From Saprospiraceae bacterium (GTDB taxonomy: Bacteria > Bacteroidota > Bacteroidia > Chitinophagales > Saprospiraceae), in NCBI GenBank assembly GCA_020628095.1, contig JAHDFP010000005.1, forward strand, positions 211,373 to 275,372: DNA of 64,000 nucleotides, given 5' to 3'. The notes beneath the pieces were generated by a model that worked only from the letters and a program-made list of their open reading frames with translations, had not been told where the DNA came from and ran no database searches. Numbering within the stretch: position 1 is the stretch's first letter; every line of letters begins with the position of its first letter. Below, piece after piece: positions 8,838-17,442 of the stretch. Position numbers and translations under genes: made by a program.

Positions 8838-10169
8838 CTACAACCTGTATTTTAATCCAGTCTGTAATCCCATCATAGAATAGGTTTCAGTCACGGGGTT
8901 ATCAGAGTGTTGAGACATTTTTTGGTATTGAAAATTAATACCTGCGTTGATAGACATTCTGTCCGTTAGATCTTTTGATAAGTTGAGACTCGCTGCATAA
9001 GCTATACTCATACCGTTATCATAAAGATTTTGTGACAGTTCGTCTTCTGCACTATGATTAAAATATACAGGATTGAGCTCAGCACCAATTATTCTACCCG
9101 AATTTTCTGAGTGAAAATTTAGTATCGTACCAGCCCTCACCGAGAGATTGTAAGAAGGTTTGAGAGGAATCTCATAACCTAAGAAAATCGGCAACCCTAT
9201 ATTGGTATATCTATTGGTGGTTTCATATAATATTTCTCCTGGCACACGCACAAGACTAGTGTCTGTAGAGGTTACATTACCATTTTGATCATAATGATTT
9301 ATAATTTCTTCGACTATCTCATAACCATCTCCTTCTACGAACTTGAAGTTAGTCCTGAAGCCATTATAGATAATACCTGTTTCTAAGAAAAATCCACGAG
9401 GCAACTCCATGCCTATGCCTAAAGAAGCCGAATATCCTAAAAGACCACTTTCCGTCGCTTTTCTTCTTTGTAGCCAATTTGGGTGTTCGTTATTTGCTGT
9501 AGACAAAGATTGTAGCGGATGATACAGACCGACATTAGACCAAGCATATAATGGATTTCTTTTACTCAAAAAAGAAGGACACTTAGGCGAGGAAGAAAAT
9601 ATTTTATTGCCGTCGTTTAGCACTTTCTGATCAGTACTTACCCTGATGTCCAAACTTGGAATCTCCATAATGTGATCCAAGGTTCCGAACTTCAATAAGA
9701 CAGAACTTATCGGCTTATTTGTCAGACTCCATTTATTGTTATCTTCTCCTGAAACTCTATTTCGGATCGGTTCTATAATTCTTTCTATGGTCTCTACCTC
9801 TACTAATTCTTCATTAGACGTATTTGGAATATTAGCTTGCTCGGTTGTTATAATACTTCTTGGCTGTTTATTTTCTATTGCATCATCTACTGATGATAGA
9901 GTAGGGGTCTCTATGGCGTTGCGACTTATGTTCGGTCGTTCTTCAGTGACCGCTACACTAGTCTGAGTCATCGATCGGTCACGTTTCATATCCATCGTCG
10001 GGAGCAGTATCAATGGCAACACAAATACGAGTGACATGATAAGCAACCAGTATCTTGGACTTTCAGGTTTACTATCGATTCTTTGTTCTATTTTATCCCA
10101 TACAGTAGGGGAGACATGCATCTCTGCATCGAACAGTAAATCTTTTATTTTTTCGTCAAATTTTTTCAA
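8838..10169 (-). CDS. Membrane-anchored outer-membrane beta-barrel-like protein, sigma-factor partner
   Basis: A 443-residue protein in three parts. The N-terminal cytoplasmic segment (MKKFDEKIKDLLFDAEMHVSPTVWDKI) and the single membrane span near residues 40-60 (LLIMSLVFVLPLILLP) resemble Bacteroidota anti-sigma/FecR-like anchors. A low-complexity linker follows to about residue 220. The last about 220 residues alternate as beta strands (GYSASLGIGMELPRGFFLETG... and MGLQTGLKYRL) and look like a PorT/outer-membrane beta-barrel domain. It overlaps the sigma factor gene by 4 bp. A role as anti-sigma factor is inferred from coupling and topology, not proven. Confidence 0.72.
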   Translation of the reverse strand: MKKFDEKIKDLLFDAEMHVSPTVWDKIEQRIDSKPESPRYWLLIMSLVFVLPLILLPTMDMKRDRSMTQTSVAVTEERPNISRNAIETPTLSSVDDAIENKQPRSIITTEQANIPNTSNEELVEVETIERIIEPIRNRVSGEDNNKWSLTNKPISSVLLKFGTLDHIMEIPSLDIRVSTDQKVLNDGNKIFSSSPKCPSFLSKRNPLYAWSNVGLYHPLQSLSTANNEHPNWLQRRKATESGLLGYSASLGIGMELPRGFFLETGIIYNGFRTNFKFVEGDGYEIVEEIINHYDQNGNVTSTDTSLVRVPGEILYETTNRYTNIGLPIFLGYEIPLKPSYNLSVRAGTILNFHSENSGRIIGAELNPVYFNHSAEDELSQNLYDNGMSIAYAASLNLSKDLTDRMSINAGINFQYQKMSQHSDNPVTETYSMMGLQTGLKYRL

Positions 10170-10726
10170 CCTGCCAGTTTTCTTAAGTTCAATAATTTTT
10201 CTTTGAGCATAGCCCTTGCCTTTACTAGCTGAGAACGTGATGTACTTTCTGCTATATTCAGGCTCTTAGCTATTTCCTTATGACTGTAACCTTCTACCAC
10301 ATATAGATTGAATACTATCCTGTAACCCTCTGGCAAAGCCTGTATCAGTTTCATGATTTCTTCCCTAGAGATTTCGTCTAATATTGTTGGGTTACCATCC
10401 AGAGCATGTACATTATCTATATCAGAATAATTATGCTTGATAATATGCTTTTGCTTGTACTTTATGGCTGTATTGATAATGACACGACGCATCCAAGCCT
10501 CTAAAGCCCCCTCACCACTATACAAGTCCAACTTATTAAAAATTCTGACGAAACCCTCTTGCAGTATATCCTCTGCTTCGTTCCTATCACGAGCAAATCT
10601 GTAGCAAATGGCCATCATCTTACCCGAATACAAATCAAACAACTGCTTACAAGACAAAGCATCGCCTTGCATGCAAAGAGTTACTAGCTCTTTTTCAGTG
10701 TTTGTATTCAAGCTTAAAGGTGACAT
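10166..10726 (-). CDS. ECF-type RNA polymerase sigma factor
   Basis: A 186-residue sigma-70 family protein. Region 2 reads LFDLYSGKMMAICYRFARDRNEAEDILQEGFVRIF, and region 4 is the helix-turn-helix EGYSHKEIAKSLNIAESTSRSQLVKARAMLKEKL. Length and domain order are normal for the extracytoplasmic-function group. The downstream gene overlaps its stop (ATGA) and encodes a membrane protein with an anti-sigma-like N-terminus, the usual sigma/anti-sigma order. Its target promoters are not evident. Confidence 0.9.
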   Translation of the reverse strand: MSPLSLNTNTEKELVTLCMQGDALSCKQLFDLYSGKMMAICYRFARDRNEAEDILQEGFVRIFNKLDLYSGEGALEAWMRRVIINTAIKYKQKHIIKHNYSDIDNVHALDGNPTILDEISREEIMKLIQALPEGYRIVFNLYVVEGYSHKEIAKSLNIAESTSRSQLVKARAMLKEKLLNLRKLAG

Positions 10727-10781
10727 TAATGTATTCTCTTATAAGATACTTAATTATTAATAAATGTTGCCTGAGATATTC

Positions 10782-11603
10782 CTATTCTATATCAGAATCT
10801 AAAATAGCGTCGTCTATTATCTCATTACCATCACCATCCAAGTCCGTAAAACCCGTGGCTGGTTTACTATTTTCAAAAGTGTTTTTGACATCTTTTATAG
10901 GCTCTTCGATGGTTATTTTTCCTTCAGAAAACGCATCATATTCTCCTGATGCAAACTTGTCTGCCTTAGAGAAAAAGTCATCTTTCCCTTCTAACAAAGA
11001 ACCACTTGCATCTATAGTGTCATCAGCAAATTCCTTCTTAGGCTTGGCTTTTTCTGCTTCTACCCAAGCATCTGCTTTGTCCATTGTTTCGTTGAGTTTG
11101 ACAGATAGGTCTTCCTTGACGTCCTTCGCCTTATCCATGAGCTTGTCCTTGACATCTAATACTTTTTCGCCAACATCCTCACTGAGCGATTTACCTTTTT
11201 CTAACATTTCTCCGCCAGTGTCCATAACTTTCGCCCCTATGCCTTCTGTCATTTCGCCCACTTTCTGTGTCAATGATTCACCAGTAGAAAGTACTTTTTC
11301 ACCTATATTCTCAGAAATATCTTTGGCCTTATCTACTAATGGATTATCAGATAATCCATCAGTAATGTCCATAAGTTTATCTTTCGACTTACTTATCATA
11401 TCACTACCACCATCCAATATGGAATCTCTCAGGCCACTGGTTTTATCTGCGATAACTTCCGCCGAATCTGACAATATATCCTTGCCTTTGTCCAGAAATT
11501 CTGCACCTTCTTCTTTGACAAAATCAGTTGCTTTTTCTGCAGCGTGCTTAGTCACAGAAGACGCACCAAAAAAGATATTCTTCAAATCCTTTAAAATTCC
11601 CAT
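10782..11603 (-). CDS. LEA/apolipoprotein-like amphipathic repeat protein
   Basis: A 273-residue, highly charged protein made of repeated amphipathic helical units with the pattern lMDkakDikEdlgeKvldtgesL. Recognisable units include DIKSENIGEKVLSTG-like and KSLSEDVGEKVLDVKDKL-like segments between about residues 85 and 165. The N-terminus is MGILKDLKNIFFG. No signal peptide or membrane span is seen. It resembles YtxH/LEA or apolipoprotein-like stress proteins, but this is low-complexity similarity. The C-terminus is acidic with a DLDGDGNEIIDD stretch like a calcium-binding loop. It lies upstream of the sigma operon on the same strand, 55 bp away. Confidence 0.65.
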   Translation of the reverse strand: MGILKDLKNIFFGASSVTKHAAEKATDFVKEEGAEFLDKGKDILSDSAEVIADKTSGLRDSILDGGSDMISKSKDKLMDITDGLSDNPLVDKAKDISENIGEKVLSTGESLTQKVGEMTEGIGAKVMDTGGEMLEKGKSLSEDVGEKVLDVKDKLMDKAKDVKEDLSVKLNETMDKADAWVEAEKAKPKKEFADDTIDASGSLLEGKDDFFSKADKFASGEYDAFSEGKITIEEPIKDVKNTFENSKPATGFTDLDGDGNEIIDDAILDSDIE

Positions 11604-11714
11604 ACTATTTCTTTGTTTTATTAAATAAAACTAACTCAATTTTTATAGATTGTCATATCTGCAAAATATTATATTTCTTTTTTGCCATTAATTTGGTAGT
11701 TTATCATTATTCGC

Positions 11715-12647
11715 ATGGAATTATCCGCTATACAGGAGAGAATACGAGAGACCTTAGAAGAATTTGAAACATTACGTAATGTAGACCAACACCTACTGGA
11801 CCTAGAGGCTGAACTGAAGGAATCTTATGATAAGTTAAGAGCACTGGACAAGGTGTTAGATAAGGAACTAAAGGACATAGAAAGTCTCGAAAAATTAGGC
11901 GTCAAATCCTTATTCCTGAAAACCTTGGGGAATAAAGAAAAGCAACTAGAAAAAGAAAGACAGGACTATCTGGAGGCATCTCTCAAGTATAAAGACCTGA
12001 AACAAAGTGTCGAATTGTTGGAGTTCGAAAGGGATGTACTCAAAAAGAAAACAAATAGACTTCCTGTTATCAAAAAGGAACTGGAGCAACTCAAAGAATC
12101 ACGCAAAGCAGAAATTCTTGCCAGAAAAGATAGCGCCATCTATAACGAACTCAAAGAAATCCTTCATCTGTCAGATGTCGCCGTAATGCTTAACAAAGAA
12201 CTGGTAGAAGCGATAGAAGAAGGTGAAAAATCAATGACCTTACTGGCCCAGTTAGCTCGATATCTGGAAGGTGTAAGAGAGTGGGGGACATGGAATACGG
12301 GAGGACGGCGTGGCATGCATCGCAGTGGAGCAGACAAGGCGCTAAGACACATGAGTAAGACACAGCAGCAACTTAACTCATTTACTAGAGAGTTAAGAGA
12401 TCTGGGAGAAAACAATATCGTCTTTAAGCTGGATATGTCTCATTTCAAAAAGTTCTCTAACTTTTTCTTTGATAACTTGATATCAGACTGGATTATAATG
12501 CAACGGATCAAATCAACACTAAATAATATAGAATCCACTTACGCGCATGTCCATAGAATTGTGTTAAGTCTAAAAAAAGAAAAAACAGATAATCAGCAAA
12601 AAATGATTTTTCATAAAAGCAAAATAGACAACTTACTCATGCGCTAA
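11715..12647 (+). CDS. Coiled-coil protein of unknown function
   Basis: A 310-residue protein that is mostly alpha-helical coiled coil (residues about 1-175, rich in E, K, L and without prolines) with an RGMHRSGADKALRHMSKTQQQL patch near residue 200 and a helical C-terminus. No signal sequence or catalytic motif is visible. It is followed after 36 bp by another helical protein on the same strand, so the two probably form an operon. I do not recognise a family. Confidence 0.6.
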   Translation: MELSAIQERIRETLEEFETLRNVDQHLLDLEAELKESYDKLRALDKVLDKELKDIESLEKLGVKSLFLKTLGNKEKQLEKERQDYLEASLKYKDLKQSVELLEFERDVLKKKTNRLPVIKKELEQLKESRKAEILARKDSAIYNELKEILHLSDVAVMLNKELVEAIEEGEKSMTLLAQLARYLEGVREWGTWNTGGRRGMHRSGADKALRHMSKTQQQLNSFTRELRDLGENNIVFKLDMSHFKKFSNFFFDNLISDWIIMQRIKSTLNNIESTYAHVHRIVLSLKKEKTDNQQKMIFHKSKIDNLLMR

Positions 12648-12683
12648 TGTGATGAGTACCTTAAAAAAAAGAAGTAAAGAGTT

Positions 12684-13436
12684 ATGGAAGATAAAATCAA
12701 AGAGCTATTCGAACTAAGGAAAATACCTAATCTACTCAAGTATTTCGATAAAGAAGATAGGAAATGGCTCTATAGCAAATTAGTCAGGATACAATCCAGA
12801 ATATACGATCTAGACCATTATCTGGAGACTAATTGGGAACTAAAAGAAAAGAAGCTCAATAAACTGTGGAGCAAAATATATGGAGAGTTCCGCATACTCA
12901 ATATCAGCACGGAGGAAACAGAAAAAATGACAGCGCATATCCGCAAATATCAACTGCACGAAGCACAACTCCGAGAAGGAAAGCTACCCACAAGACTCAA
13001 GATGGAGTACTACTATTATTATAAGTCTTGCGATGTGCGACTGATGAGACAGCTCTTATATACTCTTAACGACGAGATAGATAATGAGTATACGCTTGCG
13101 GATTGGCGATACTTTGATCTGATAACTGAGTTCTATGATGACATAGAGGATGTCTACGAGGATCAAAAGTCCATCAATGGGAATTACTTTATGATTAGTA
13201 TCAAGCAAATAGGAATAGGGAAGACCTACAAACTTTTCTCAGAAGAACTGAATAATTATAAAAACAAAGCTAAAAACAGATTTAACAGATCCAATAAGAA
13301 GGGTAAAGCTCAAATACTGAAATGGACGATCAAGTCTGCACAAGAAACTCAAGCATTACTGGATAAGAGAAAGAAAAAAATTGCAAAAAAGCCCATCAAA
13401 AAAGAGCCGTTATTATTCAAATTAATAACTGATTAG
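12684..13436 (+). CDS. Helical basic protein of unknown function
   Basis: A 250-residue basic, helical protein with many Y, K and R residues (YYYYYKSCDVRLMRQLLYTLNDEI near the middle) and a lysine-rich C-terminus (KRKKKIAKKPIKKEPLL). No known domain was recognised. It follows the coiled-coil gene by 36 bp and is probably co-transcribed with it. A short hairpin (13464-13482) lies just past its stop. Confidence 0.55.
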   Translation: MEDKIKELFELRKIPNLLKYFDKEDRKWLYSKLVRIQSRIYDLDHYLETNWELKEKKLNKLWSKIYGEFRILNISTEETEKMTAHIRKYQLHEAQLREGKLPTRLKMEYYYYYKSCDVRLMRQLLYTLNDEIDNEYTLADWRYFDLITEFYDDIEDVYEDQKSINGNYFMISIKQIGIGKTYKLFSEELNNYKNKAKNRFNRSNKKGKAQILKWTIKSAQETQALLDKRKKKIAKKPIKKEPLLFKLITD

Positions 13437-13463
13437 AAGATTTTCAATGAATTTGTATTTCTA

Positions 13464-13482
13464 TTTGTCGGTATACGACAAA
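13464..13482 (+). terminator. Hairpin after the helical-protein gene
   Basis: TTTGTCG-GTATA-CGACAAA forms a perfect 7-bp stem with a 5-nt loop, 28 bp past the stop of the preceding gene. There is no clear U-run behind it on the plus strand, so termination is plausible but weakly supported. Confidence 0.4.
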
Positions 13483-13498
13483 AAAGTCCTGATGTTAG

Positions 13499-13529
13499 TT
13501 GAAAATAAATAAAGAATACTTTATGTTTG
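13499..13529 (+). promoter_or_regulatory. Bacteroidota-type promoter of small RNA unit 1
   Basis: TTG at 13499-13501, then a 20-bp spacer, then TATGTTTG at 13522-13529, which fits the Bacteroidota consensus TTG-N19-21-TAnnTTTG. The repeated transcript unit starts 5 bp downstream. Confidence 0.65.
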
Positions 13530-13533
13530 TGTC

Positions 13534-13595
13534 ACTAATGGAAGTTGTTCTATAATGATTGGCTAGTGTCGGTGTCTACTGACACTAGTTTTTTT
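13534..13595 (+). ncRNA. Putative small RNA or leader unit, copy 1
   Basis: A unit of about 62 nt that starts ACTAATGGAAGTTG and ends in the perfect stem CTAGTGTC (13563-13570) / GACACTAG (13581-13588) followed by seven T, a textbook intrinsic terminator. A consensus promoter sits directly in front. A second copy lies 168 bp downstream with one base change in the loop and two extra T. The five-codon frame ATG GAA GTT GTT CTA TAA lies in the single-stranded part of both copies, so an attenuator leader peptide is an alternative. No known RNA family is recognised. Confidence 0.6.
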
Positions 13596-13665
13596 ATTTA
13601 CACTAATTTTAACGTTCACGAACTACTCTTCGCTTCCTCCTCTCAAAAAATATTTTTTCTAAAGT

Positions 13666-13697
13666 TTGGTTTTTTAAAACTAATAGTATTATATTTG
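13666..13697 (+). promoter_or_regulatory. Bacteroidota-type promoter of small RNA unit 2
   Basis: TTG at 13666-13668, a 21-bp spacer, then TATATTTG at 13690-13697. The distance from this box to the repeated transcript (4 bp) is the same as in copy 1, although the surrounding bases differ. This argues that the promoter element is conserved for function. Confidence 0.65.
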
Positions 13698-13701
13698 AAC
13701 T

Positions 13702-13765
13702 ACTAATGGAAGTTGTTCTATAATGATTGGCTAGTGTCGGTATCTACTGACACTAGTTTTTTTTT
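13702..13765 (+). ncRNA. Putative small RNA or leader unit, copy 2
   Basis: A near-identical second copy of the unit at 13534. The stem CTAGTGTC (13731-13738) / GACACTAG (13749-13756) is unchanged, the loop has one G to A change, and nine T follow. Similarity to copy 1 continues through ATTTACAC to about 13772 and then stops. The sequences before both copies differ except for the promoter boxes. Confidence 0.6.
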
Positions 13766-13960
13766 ATTTACACCTATCCTAACTTCTCATTTTCTCGCCA
13801 TCTTCTTTATTTCTTTTACATAGTTAAGGCTTAATTCATATACTGGCAATGTAATTTTCAACATAAATTATATGCCGTATACCAGAAACATATAACTTTA
13901 TACTATATGTAACACCTTAACTATTAGCTCTATACATGAGAGAAATTATATCTTCTATTA

Positions 13961-13968
13961 TAAAAAAT
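13961..13968. repeat. Left target-site duplication of the IS1595 element
   Basis: TAAAAAAT directly before the left inverted end. It matches 17435-17442 exactly. Confidence 0.9.
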
Positions 13969-13996
13969 GGCAGTGATATATCTGTGTAACCCAAAA
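13969..13996 (+). repeat. Left terminal inverted repeat
   Basis: Begins GGCAGTGATATATCTGTG and ends ACCCAAAA. It matches the reverse complement of 17407-17434 at 27 of 28 positions. Confidence 0.92.
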
Positions 13997-14245
13997 TTAG
14001 ATTAGTTTTTTATCAATTTACACGTCTCCGAAATTCTGAAAATGTTAGTAATGAAGTAAAAGCTGTTAGTAACCTCAAATATCACTTAAGTAATCCTTAA
14101 TAAACATTCTACATAAATGCCTAATTAGCAATACATTTCTCTTCGTTTTCCCTTACCAAATTTCGATACCTACTTCACGAATTATTATTAACATGCAGTT
14201 AATAATTACAAAGACGTATTAAAATTAATCCTAATAAGAAATGCG

Positions 14246-14305
14246 TACCTTTGTAATGCCTTATGGGGTATAAAAAATGCCCCCGAGTTAGTGGCTCGAA
14301 GGCAT
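14246..14305 (+). promoter_or_regulatory. Possible promoter and structured leader of the BRO-N gene
   Basis: TACCTTTG at 14246-14253 fits the -7 box TAnnTTTG, but no good -33 TTG is present. Downstream, ATGCC (14277-14281) and CGAG (14284-14287) can pair with CTCG (14295-14298) and GGCAT (14301-14305). The GGGG at 14265-14268 can instead pair with CCCC at 14281-14284, so two exclusive folds are possible, as in an attenuator. Speculative. Confidence 0.35.
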
Positions 14306-14392
14306 ATTATTTTACAACATCTTTGCAGATGAGTTTGTCTCTTTACACAGATTGAGTCAAAGACAATGCAAAGATACTAAACTTATACATAG

Positions 14393-15172
14393 ATGAAAGA
14401 CGAAAGAAAAGTATCTTTAAACAAATTCACCTTTCCGAATGACTCGGAATCCCACATTATTAGAACTGTTAACATTGATGGCGTAGTTTGGTTTGTCGCC
14501 AAAGATTTACTTGACGCTTTGAGCTTAACAAATACGACTGAATCTACAAAATCACTTGATGAGGACGAAAAGCTGTATTCAGTAATACTGAACGCAGGTC
14601 AAAAAAGGAATACTTTATTTGTTTCAGAAAGCGGCATGTATGCCTTGATATTCAAAAGCAGAAAACCTATAGCTAAGAAGTTCCGTAAGTGGGTAACATC
14701 AGATGTTTTGCCTAAGATTAGGAAAACGGGAAGTTATAGTTCTACCCCTCAATTGGGCAAATGTTTAAGAAGAATGGTTCTAAACGCCAACAGAACAGAC
14801 GCAGGGTATTTTAGTGTAATACAAGAAATGTATAACACTATTTACATTAGGCTTGAAGCCGAAGGATATATTATGCCTGACGCAACTTTAGATGGAACTG
14901 AATTAAGACCTGACGTAAGTATAGGACGTGGATTTGCCAATTATTTAAGAGATTATTATCCAAGTCTGAAGACACATTTTAAAACCTATAAGCACCATTT
15001 TCTCAATGGCGTAATCGTCGATGCAAGGCAATATCCAGATGAACATTTAGTCTTATTTAGAGAATATGCACTTAATGTTTGGTTGCCAGAAAAGGGGATG
15101 GATTATTTTAAAGATAGAGACCCTAAGGCATTGGATTACTTACCAAGACTGCTATCTAAAAAAGCTAGCTAA
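14393..15172 (+). CDS. BRO-N domain protein with phage-type C-terminal domain (transposon passenger)
   Basis: A 259-residue protein. Residues about 10-115 form a BRO-N DNA-binding domain (VNIDGVVWFVAKDLLDAL ... LFVSESGMYALIFKSRKPIAKKFRKWVTSDVLPKIRKTGSY). The C-terminal half (GYFSVIQEMYNTIYIRLEAEGY ... LYPxE-like YPDEHLVLFREYALNVWLPEKGMDYFKDRDPKALDYLPRLL) resembles the P63C-type domain often fused to phage antirepressors. Such proteins regulate phage lysogeny. Its place inside an IS1595 transposon is unusual and suggests it was picked up from a prophage. It lies about 100 bp before the transposase. Confidence 0.82.
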   Translation: MKDERKVSLNKFTFPNDSESHIIRTVNIDGVVWFVAKDLLDALSLTNTTESTKSLDEDEKLYSVILNAGQKRNTLFVSESGMYALIFKSRKPIAKKFRKWVTSDVLPKIRKTGSYSSTPQLGKCLRRMVLNANRTDAGYFSVIQEMYNTIYIRLEAEGYIMPDATLDGTELRPDVSIGRGFANYLRDYYPSLKTHFKTYKHHFLNGVIVDARQYPDEHLVLFREYALNVWLPEKGMDYFKDRDPKALDYLPRLLSKKAS

Positions 15173-15268
15173 ACACAAAAATTTAACACATTTTAGACTA
15201 ATTATGTAAGATATGTTTTGCTTTAAAGTAAGATATATCTTACATTTATATCGTAATTCGTAGCTAAT

Positions 15269-16210
15269 ATGTGTAAATCAAGACAGATCAGGGACTTCGA
15301 TTCATTGTTTGAATTAATCTCATACTTTGACACAGAAGAAAAATGTGTTGACCATCTTATCAAGTGGAGATGGAACGGAGAACCTACGTGTCCATATTGC
15401 GCTTCTAAAAAGGTAGGTGAATTAAAAGGAAAGACTAAAAGGTATAAGTGTTACGGATGCAGAAAGCAGTTTGGTATTCGTGTTGGCACTATCTTCCATG
15501 ACTCTAAACTTTCATTAAGAAAGTGGTTTATTGCGATCTTCATTTTTACTGCACATAAGAGAGGGATTAGCTCTCACCAGTTAGCAAGGGATTTGTCTAT
15601 AACGCAAAAGACGGCTTGGTTTGTACTTCATAGAATCAGAGAGGTTTTTAAATCAGAAAGACCTACTTTATTTGGTGAGGTGGAAATAGATGAAACTTAC
15701 ATCGGTGGTAAAGAAAAGAACAAACACGCCAATAAGAGAACTAAAGGAACGCAGGGCAGATCAACGAAAACAAAAACGCCTGTAGTTGGAATTATAGAAA
15801 GAGGTGGAAAAGTTTACGCATTGCCAGTTAAAAAGGTCAATGAAGAGGTTTTGACGGCTTTAGTTAACACTACTGTAGCAACTGGTACAAAAATCTATAC
15901 AGACGAATTTAGAGCCTATAGAGCCTTAGATAAATCATTTGAAAGAGAGGTCGTAAATCACGGTGCAGGGGAATATGTCAGAGGTAACGCGCACACAAAT
16001 AGTATTGAAAACTTTTGGTCTCACTTTAGCAGAACGATTATAGGAACTTATTTTAAAATTTCAAATCATCATTTATCATCTTACGTTAATGAATTTTCAT
16101 ATAGATATAACAATAGAGATTTATCCGATGGAAGTAGATTTGACATAACTTTAGCGAATGCCGAAAAAAGACTCACATACAAAGAACTCATTGGAAGAAA
16201 ATCTGCGTAA
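15269..16210 (+). CDS. IS1595-family transposase
   Basis: A 313-residue transposase. The N-terminal zinc ribbon has two CxxC pairs (CPYCASKK near residue 46 and CYGCRKQFG near residue 65). A helical region follows (HKRGISSHQLARDLSITQKTAWFVLHRIRE), and then the ISXO2/DDE-like catalytic domain begins GEVEIDETYIGG (first D). The second catalytic D is in IYTDEFRAYRAL, and the third position is the N/H-type VRGNAHTNSIENFWSHFSR segment. Length and layout are standard. The DNA ends and target duplication around it agree with the family. Confidence 0.93.
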   Translation: MCKSRQIRDFDSLFELISYFDTEEKCVDHLIKWRWNGEPTCPYCASKKVGELKGKTKRYKCYGCRKQFGIRVGTIFHDSKLSLRKWFIAIFIFTAHKRGISSHQLARDLSITQKTAWFVLHRIREVFKSERPTLFGEVEIDETYIGGKEKNKHANKRTKGTQGRSTKTKTPVVGIIERGGKVYALPVKKVNEEVLTALVNTTVATGTKIYTDEFRAYRALDKSFEREVVNHGAGEYVRGNAHTNSIENFWSHFSRTIIGTYFKISNHHLSSYVNEFSYRYNNRDLSDGSRFDITLANAEKRLTYKELIGRKSA

Positions 16211-16445
16211 GAATTACCCGAATGATCTAAGGCTGGAAGGTGGCTTTAATGCTCAATTAGATAAAGCCATCGAAAAGAACACTTTAGACATAAAGCAGAT
16301 CAAAAAGGAATTGGGAATTACTAATGCTGACATAGCGGACGCCTTTGGCTATAAAAATGAAGCATCATACCGTAATGCAAAAGAAGGTAAGAAAAGGCTT
16401 GAGCGTGGGATAGAATGGTTATATGGACTAATTATTGATAAATGA
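16158..16445 (+). CDS. Small helix-turn-helix-like protein (transposon passenger)
   Basis: A 95-residue protein whose last half (KKELGITNADIADAFGYKNEASYRNAKEGKKRLERGIEWLYGLI) looks like a helix-turn-helix. The ATG at 16158 overlaps the transposase by 53 bp; a TTG at 16191 would reduce that to 20 bp and may be the true start. Translational coupling to the transposase is likely. It may regulate transposition, but that is inference. Confidence 0.6.
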   Translation: MPKKDSHTKNSLEENLRKNYPNDLRLEGGFNAQLDKAIEKNTLDIKQIKKELGITNADIADAFGYKNEASYRNAKEGKKRLERGIEWLYGLIIDK

Positions 16446-16469
16446 ACTAAGTAAGGTATTTCTTACGTT

Positions 16470-16700
16470 ATGATAATAAAAACATTACTTTTCTATATAT
16501 TTATAGTAGGATGCGCCACAATGGAAGAATACAAAAACAATATTATAGACTTTGACAAAGCAATAGCCTCTAAAGAAGGTAGCCTGTCTTGGGATATTGA
16601 TACATTCTTTAAAAGGCCCTCCGTTCAGGAACAAATAGAGGAAATAGACAAAATAGACCTCTCTCCACGTTCTGAAAAACCTACCAAACCAAGGGACTAA
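16470..16700 (+). CDS. Very small lipoprotein (transposon passenger)
   Basis: A 76-residue protein with a short hydrophobic N-terminus and lipobox (LLFYIFIVGC), then a charged tail with no recognised domain. It lies 24 bp after the helix-turn-helix gene and 6 bp before the membrane-protein gene. Function unknown. Confidence 0.5.
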   Translation: MIIKTLLFYIFIVGCATMEEYKNNIIDFDKAIASKEGSLSWDIDTFFKRPSVQEQIEEIDKIDLSPRSEKPTKPRD

Positions 16701-16706
16701 TCCTTT

Positions 16707-17402
16707 ATGCCTTCATGGAACTTTCTAATCATACCTGTAGTTGCAGGCTACTATATAATAACGAGGTGCAAGCTCTACAAATTCAAGCAACAAAGATTAG
16801 ATAAACAACGTCTGATATTCGATAGTATATTTTATGGGATTATGCTGTTGGTTCTTACCTTTTTTGCTAAAAACTTATTGTGCAAAATAAGTTTTATTAA
16901 CGATTGGGTCACCAACCTACACAGCTTGCTTCCGATTAAAGAAAATCATTTTGGGACTACGTGTTTTAGTTTTGCTTTTGCCTTGATTTACGTATGGTTT
17001 TTCAACAAAAGAAAAAGTGATAATGAAGAAATCACAAAGGCAATTTACGAAATAGGTAGTGAATTAGAAAAGATGCTAATGGAGTCTTTCTGGAAGTCAA
17101 TACCACTGCAATTCACCTTAGATACTGGGAAGGTTTACATTGCTATGGTTACAAAATTGCCAATTCCAATTATTACTAATTACATAAAAGTAATACCACT
17201 GCTTAGTGGATTTAGAGGAGAGGATAAGTCGTTACTATTAACAACAAAGTATACAACTGTATACAAGCAGTATTTTGGGAAAAACATAACAGAGGCAATT
17301 AAGCATAACGACTTGGCACTAATAATAACGTTAGACAATATTGTTAGTGTTTCATACTTTAATTCAGGACTTTATAACCAGTTTAAAAAAGAGTATTTAT
17401 AA
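16707..17402 (+). CDS. Membrane protein of unknown function (transposon passenger)
   Basis: A 231-residue protein with three predicted membrane segments in the first half (FLIIPVVAGYYII, YGIMLLVLTFFA, FSFAFALIYVWFF) and a cytoplasmic C-terminal domain. Its stop at 17402 lies five bases before the right inverted end, so it is fully contained in the element. No family was recognised. An immunity or membrane-effector role is possible but not supported. Confidence 0.6.
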   Translation: MPSWNFLIIPVVAGYYIITRCKLYKFKQQRLDKQRLIFDSIFYGIMLLVLTFFAKNLLCKISFINDWVTNLHSLLPIKENHFGTTCFSFAFALIYVWFFNKRKSDNEEITKAIYEIGSELEKMLMESFWKSIPLQFTLDTGKVYIAMVTKLPIPIITNYIKVIPLLSGFRGEDKSLLLTTKYTTVYKQYFGKNITEAIKHNDLALIITLDNIVSVSYFNSGLYNQFKKEYL

Positions 17403-17406
17403 TATT

Positions 17407-17434
17407 TTTTGGGTTACACAGATATATCATTGCC
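17407..17434 (-). repeat. Right terminal inverted repeat
   Basis: Read on the minus strand it begins GGCAATGATATATCTGTG. The single difference from the left end is at position 5. Confidence 0.92.
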
Positions 17435-17442
17435 TAAAAAAT
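17435..17442. repeat. Right target-site duplication of the IS1595 element
   Basis: TAAAAAAT directly after the right inverted end, identical to 13961-13968. Confidence 0.9.

Larger units (their letters stand above)
13969..17434 (+). mobile_element. IS1595-family transposon with passenger genes (3466 bp)
   Basis: Bounded by 28-bp terminal inverted repeats (13969-13996 and 17407-17434, 27/28 identical) and flanked by perfect 8-bp direct repeats TAAAAAAT (13961-13968 and 17435-17442). An 8-bp AT-rich target duplication is usual for the IS1595 family, and the element encodes an IS1595-type transposase. It also carries a BRO-N protein before the transposase and three small genes after it. This fits the IS1595-group elements known to carry passengers. 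The ends are nearly perfect, so insertion was recent. Confidence 0.9.

Noticed and set aside
10702..11628. A 308-codon open frame on the plus strand opposite the LEA-like gene
   Set aside because: It is the complement of a repetitive, charged gene. Its translation is serine/leucine rich without a domain, and the minus-strand frame has the better start and composition.
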